Of a DNA stretch of 64,000 nt, positions 61,211-64,000 are shown piece by piece. Source of the stretch: Phaeobacter gallaeciensis DSM 26640 (GTDB lineage: Bacteria > Pseudomonadota > Alphaproteobacteria > Rhodobacterales > Rhodobacteraceae); assembly GCF_000511385.1 (NCBI RefSeq), contig NC_023137.1, positions 77,001 to 141,000 on the forward strand, in the 5' to 3' direction. Below the pieces are notes generated by a model. The model was not told where the DNA came from, made no database searches, and was given only the letters and a program-made list of their open reading frames with translations. Position numbers and translations under genes: made by a program. Each line of letters opens with the position of its first letter. The stretch's first letter is position 1.

Positions 61211-62131
61211 ATGCCAAGATTCCTGAGGGAATTTTTCAATCGCAACGGCTATGGGCTGGGCTCTTTGATGTTGGGACTCGTCTTGTTCTGGACGATTGGT
61301 CTTATCATCCTGCCACAGCTGTCGATGCTCGACTTTTCATTCCGGCCAAACCTGCCGCCGCCAGAAATCGGCGGGCCGAAAGATGTCTATACGTTGGAGA
61401 ATTACAAATACCTGATCTTCGGTCCCGAGGGCGGTGGTCAGGATTATAATGCGGTTGATCTGCGTGTGTTCTTCCGTACGCTGGTCGCGGCCGTCTGTGT
61501 GACACTGTTCAACCTGATCCTGTGCTATCCGATTGCCTATTATCTAGCCCAGACCAAGGGCAATCATATCCGCATCTTCGCGTTGATGCTGATCATTCCT
61601 TACTGGATCAACGAAATCCTGCGGGCCTTTGCACTGCGCATCATCTTCGGCGAAAGCGGGGTCCTGAACACCGCGCTGGTCGGGATGGGTGTGTTTGACA
61701 CCCCGTTTGATTTCATCCGGAATGATATCGCGCTTTATGCAGGGCTTGGGTATGCCTACATCCTGCTGATGATTTTCCCGATCTACAATGTGATCGAAAG
61801 TCTTGACCGCAATCAGATTGAGGCGGCCCGTGACATGGGGGCCAGTTGGCCCAAGATCCATCAGCGCGTTGTGATCCCCTATGCCAAGCCTGGCATCAGC
61901 TCGGGTTGCACGATGGTCTTCATGTTGTCCGCGGGCGCGTTGGCCGCGCCGCAGATTCTTGGCGGGCCGTCATCCCTGTGGTTCACGCAGCTGATCTATC
62001 AGCAGTTCAATGACAACAGCGACTGGCCACAGGGTGCTGCCTATGCGGTTGTTCTTCTGGTGACCTGTATCCTGTTGGTTCTGGCCGTCATGCGCCTGTT
62101 CAAGGTGAACATGGGAGATATCGGCAAATGA
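61211..62131 (+). CDS. Polyamine-type ABC permease (PotB-like)
   Basis: A 306-residue permease with six hydrophobic helices. The conserved cytoplasmic loop is EAARDMGASWPKIHQRVVIPYAKPG. AAGGAGG precedes the ATG at 61211, and its stop overlaps the PotC-like start by 4 bases. Residues 44-78 form a large periplasmic loop (PNLPPPEIGGPKDVYT and on). Function as part of the polyamine-type importer. Confidence 0.93.
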   Translation: MPRFLREFFNRNGYGLGSLMLGLVLFWTIGLIILPQLSMLDFSFRPNLPPPEIGGPKDVYTLENYKYLIFGPEGGGQDYNAVDLRVFFRTLVAAVCVTLFNLILCYPIAYYLAQTKGNHIRIFALMLIIPYWINEILRAFALRIIFGESGVLNTALVGMGVFDTPFDFIRNDIALYAGLGYAYILLMIFPIYNVIESLDRNQIEAARDMGASWPKIHQRVVIPYAKPGISSGCTMVFMLSAGALAAPQILGGPSSLWFTQLIYQQFNDNSDWPQGAAYAVVLLVTCILLVLAVMRLFKVNMGDIGK

Positions 62132-63453
62132 AAAACCTCTCCTTTCTGCGCCTGAGCGTCTGGTTCTATCTGGCGATTTTCTTCGCTTATCTGCTGGGGC
62201 CGCTGGTGATCATGTCGGTCACGGCCTTCAACTCACCTGGGTTCCCGCAGGCGACGCCATGGGAATGCCTGACATTTGAGTGGTTTTCAGCGCTGTTTCA
62301 GGACGAACGTATTCTGAACGGGATCAAAAATTCGATCCTGGTCGGGGCGGGTACCGTCGTGTTGTCCGTTGCGATGGGCCTAGCAGGGGCGCTGATGCTG
62401 ACCCAGATTTGGCCAAAGCTGCGGGCCACCTATTACACGGTGATCATCGCACCAATCCTGATACCCGGTGTGGTGATTGGTATCTCAACACTGGTGTTCT
62501 GGGATCGCATCAATCGCATGGTTGGGCTGGGGGCAGATAGTTTCCTGTCGAACGGTTTGTTCCTGACTATCATTGGTCAGTCCACCTTTATTGCCAGCTA
62601 CTGCATGCTGGTGCTGGTGGCCCGTCTGCAGCGCTATGATATCGCGCTGACCGAGGCGGCGCTTGATTTGGGGGCAACCCATGCGCAGGCGTTCCGCAAG
62701 GTGCTGCTGCCGTTCATGAAACCTGCAATTGCATCGGCGGCAGTCCTGGCCTTTCTCGCCAGCTTTGAGAACTACAACACCACCACCTTCACCTTCGGAG
62801 AATATCCAACGCTCACCATCGAGCTGGCGCAGAAGGTGCGTTATGGCATTACGCCTGCAATCTCTGCTCTGGCGTTCATTATCGTTGTGTTGACGGTCTT
62901 TGCAGCGTTGTTCAATGAGGCGACGATCCGTCGGCGAGAACTTGTGGCGGCTGCGCGCAAGGATGCGACGGTAGAAGAGCTTGAGAGTGGGCGTCTGCGG
63001 CTTCCGGGGTTCCTGAGTTCCAACTGGGCGGCTCTCGGGTTGGTTGGGGTTGCCTGTTTCACCATCGTCATTGTTGGTACCGCGACCGTTTACAGCCCGG
63101 CCCAGTGCATTGCGGATGTCAAAGAGCAGAAGCGACTGGAAACGGAGTTGCGTATTCAGGAACTGCGCCAGCGCCGCGCCGATGAAGCTGCCCGCAGGGC
63201 TGCGGAAGAGGCCGAAAACGGTGCGTCTGATGCTGGTGGGGCAACAACATCTGAGCCCGCACCCAGCGGTGGGAACAACTCGGGCTTTGGCGGGGCCTTT
63301 GACCCTAACGCATTAGGGGGAGGTGATGCTTCAACAACCGAGGGCGAAGACGAAAGCAGCGTTCCTGCGCCCGCGACAGGTGGTAGCTCCGCCTTCGGAG
63401 GGGCCTTCGACCCGAACGCGCTCTCCGGTGGTAGCACGTCAGACGGCAACTGA
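62128..63453 (+). CDS. Polyamine-type ABC permease (PotC-like) with long C-terminal extension
   Basis: Residues 1-270 are a normal PotC-like permease (EAALDLGATHAQAFRKVLLPFMKPA). PotC is usually about 260-285 residues, but this one has 441. The added 170 residues comprise a linker, a seventh hydrophobic segment (302-322), a charged Arg/Glu/Ala helix (328-365) and a Gly/Ser/Pro-rich tail with two copies of FGGAFDPNAL (387-396 and 423-432). An extra helix would place the tail in the periplasm. It overlaps the PotB-like gene (ATGA). A terminator follows. Confidence 0.93.
   Translation: MKNLSFLRLSVWFYLAIFFAYLLGPLVIMSVTAFNSPGFPQATPWECLTFEWFSALFQDERILNGIKNSILVGAGTVVLSVAMGLAGALMLTQIWPKLRATYYTVIIAPILIPGVVIGISTLVFWDRINRMVGLGADSFLSNGLFLTIIGQSTFIASYCMLVLVARLQRYDIALTEAALDLGATHAQAFRKVLLPFMKPAIASAAVLAFLASFENYNTTTFTFGEYPTLTIELAQKVRYGITPAISALAFIIVVLTVFAALFNEATIRRRELVAAARKDATVEELESGRLRLPGFLSSNWAALGLVGVACFTIVIVGTATVYSPAQCIADVKEQKRLETELRIQELRQRRADEAARRAAEEAENGASDAGGATTSEPAPSGGNNSGFGGAFDPNALGGGDASTTEGEDESSVPAPATGGSSAFGGAFDPNALSGGSTSDGN
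63286..63423 (+). repeat. Duplicated FGGAFDPNAL coding repeat
   Basis: Two 30-base coding copies (63286-63315 and 63394-63423) encode the same ten residues with many silent differences, so the peptide is conserved rather than recently duplicated DNA. They lie in the C-terminal tail of the PotC-like permease. Confidence 0.8.
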
Positions 63454-63471
63454 TACGCCGCCGATGCAAAC

Positions 63472-63510
63472 AAAAAACCTGCCCGGGCGTTGTCCTTGGG
63501 CAGGTTTTTT
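63472..63510. terminator. Terminator after the polyamine-type operon
   Basis: A 9-bp stem AACCTGCCC/GGGCAGGTT (63476-63484 with 63498-63506), loop of 13 bases, followed by six T and preceded by six A. It can terminate on both strands, serving the ABC operon and possibly the convergent gene at the right edge. Confidence 0.85.
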
Positions 63511-63594
63511 ATGTGCGATGTCTTGGCCGTTAGTGGTCAGTCATGCAGGTTTAGCACTGGCTAATTTTGCGGGGCGCGATCAATGCATCAGAGC

Positions 63595-64000
63595 TCAGCC
63601 AAGCCGGGCCCGTGCGGCAACTGTGGATCGAACAGGCGCCTGAACAGACCCAAATCGGCGCAGCTTGTGCCAACCTGTCAGCCGCCCGGTCAGGATACGC
63701 CACAGCGAACGGTAGACATTTATTATCAGAAGCTGGCGGTAGATGAGCCGGTTCAGCAGCAGCAGCAACACCATAGACCGCGGCATGGTCGGCTCTGAGC
63801 GCACGGCATAGTCGGCCATGATCATCTCCAGCAGCGGCAACGCCAGGAAGATAGAAAGCACGGCGTAATCGCGAACCGTGAAGGCATCAAAAGTGGTTCC
63901 ATCAAAACTGGAGACAAACCGCACCAGCATGAGCACCAGCAGCAGGTCGATAATCGGGCCAAGCAGGGGCATGATCACCCCAAAGATAACCAGATCGGTG
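63595..64000 (-). CDS. C-terminal part of a membrane glycosyltransferase-like protein (partial)
   Basis: The frame is open from the right edge to the stop at 63595, so the N-terminal part lies outside the window. About 134 residues are visible: three hydrophobic helices (VIFGVIMPLLGPIIDLLLVLML; YAVLSIFLALPLLEMIM; MVLLLLLNRLIYRQLLI) and a basic tail (VYRSLWRILTGRLTGWHKLRRFGSV). This pattern resembles the C-terminus of processive family 2 glycosyltransferases. The first apparent Met is not the true start. Confidence 0.65.
   Translation of the reverse strand, partial: TDLVIFGVIMPLLGPIIDLLLVLMLVRFVSSFDGTTFDAFTVRDYAVLSIFLALPLLEMIMADYAVRSEPTMPRSMVLLLLLNRLIYRQLLIINVYRSLWRILTGRLTGWHKLRRFGSVQAPVRSTVAARARLG

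Noticed and set aside
63301..63453. PotC-like tail as a separate small gene
   Set aside because: The frame is continuous with the permease, no start codon with a ribosome-binding site precedes the tail, and the terminator follows directly after its stop.
1..64000. CRISPR arrays, tRNA or rRNA genes, insertion sequences, prophage genes
   Set aside because: I looked in the intergenic regions and saw no regularly spaced repeats, cloverleaf-like sequence, transposase or phage structural gene.

Overview
The window is a stretch of chromosome from an alphaproteobacterium of the Rhodobacteraceae, most likely the Roseobacter group (Phaeobacter, Ruegeria or Leisingera-like). The evidence is the high GC content, the family-typical neighbourhoods (DUF1285-MoxR-DUF58-DUF4159; accD-folC-zapE), Tat-exported polyamine-type binding protein, many liv-type and DMT transporters, and a short intergenic element of a kind I recall as common in this family. 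The content is mainly core and metabolic genes. I see no tRNA or rRNA gene, CRISPR array, insertion sequence or prophage.

Layout. 1-4583 (minus): MoxR ATPase, DUF58 and DUF4159 proteins in a tightly overlapping operon that runs off the left edge. 4636-6713 (plus): DUF1285 protein, hydroxypyruvate isomerase and a DUF2798 membrane protein. 6714-6922: a hairpin-rich gap. 6923-12409 (minus): DNA polymerase I, an MHYT-GGDEF-EAL cyclic-di-GMP protein and a zinc-finger protein. 12481-15617: a lone ABC-2 type ATPase, two Roseobacter hypothetical proteins and a lipoprotein. 15809-22221 (plus): a large degenerate ABC-exporter-like protein fused to a cyclic-nucleotide-binding domain and overlapping a CPBP intramembrane protease gene, then accD and folC. 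22328-31399: zapE, an MFS gene behind a perfect 16-bp palindrome, a DMT-HAD-ornithine cyclodeaminase operon, fghA-sthA-DUF188, and an AEC transporter.

31703-43858 holds regulators (TetR, ArsR-type), cytochrome c', DUF2794, NlpC/P60 and leucyl aminopeptidase, a pseudo-Hpt-like protein, beta-carbonic anhydrase, a DUF3095 cyclase-like protein, an MFS transporter, asd and a DUF4139 protein. 43867-51973 is a complete branched-chain-amino-acid-type ABC transporter (binding protein, two ATPases, two permeases) followed upstream by an HpaI-type aldolase, a PLP-dependent aromatic-amino-acid-type decarboxylase and a divergent HpaR-type MarR regulator. 51983-57626 is a second catabolic unit: glycerate kinase and a sulfatase/phosphonate-monoester-hydrolase-type enzyme, divergent from a DeoR regulator that is followed by a Na/Pi cotransporter. 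57662-63453 holds a DMT permease and a polyamine-type ABC operon whose last permease has an unusual extra C-terminal domain. The right edge cuts a membrane glycosyltransferase-like gene.

The most unusual items are the degenerate ABC/cNMP protein paired with a CPBP protease, the PotC-like permease with an added membrane segment, charged helix and duplicated peptide, the DeoR-sulfatase-glycerate kinase-phosphate transporter unit, and several clean operator-like palindromes. All function statements rest on reading the translated sequence; no database search was run.
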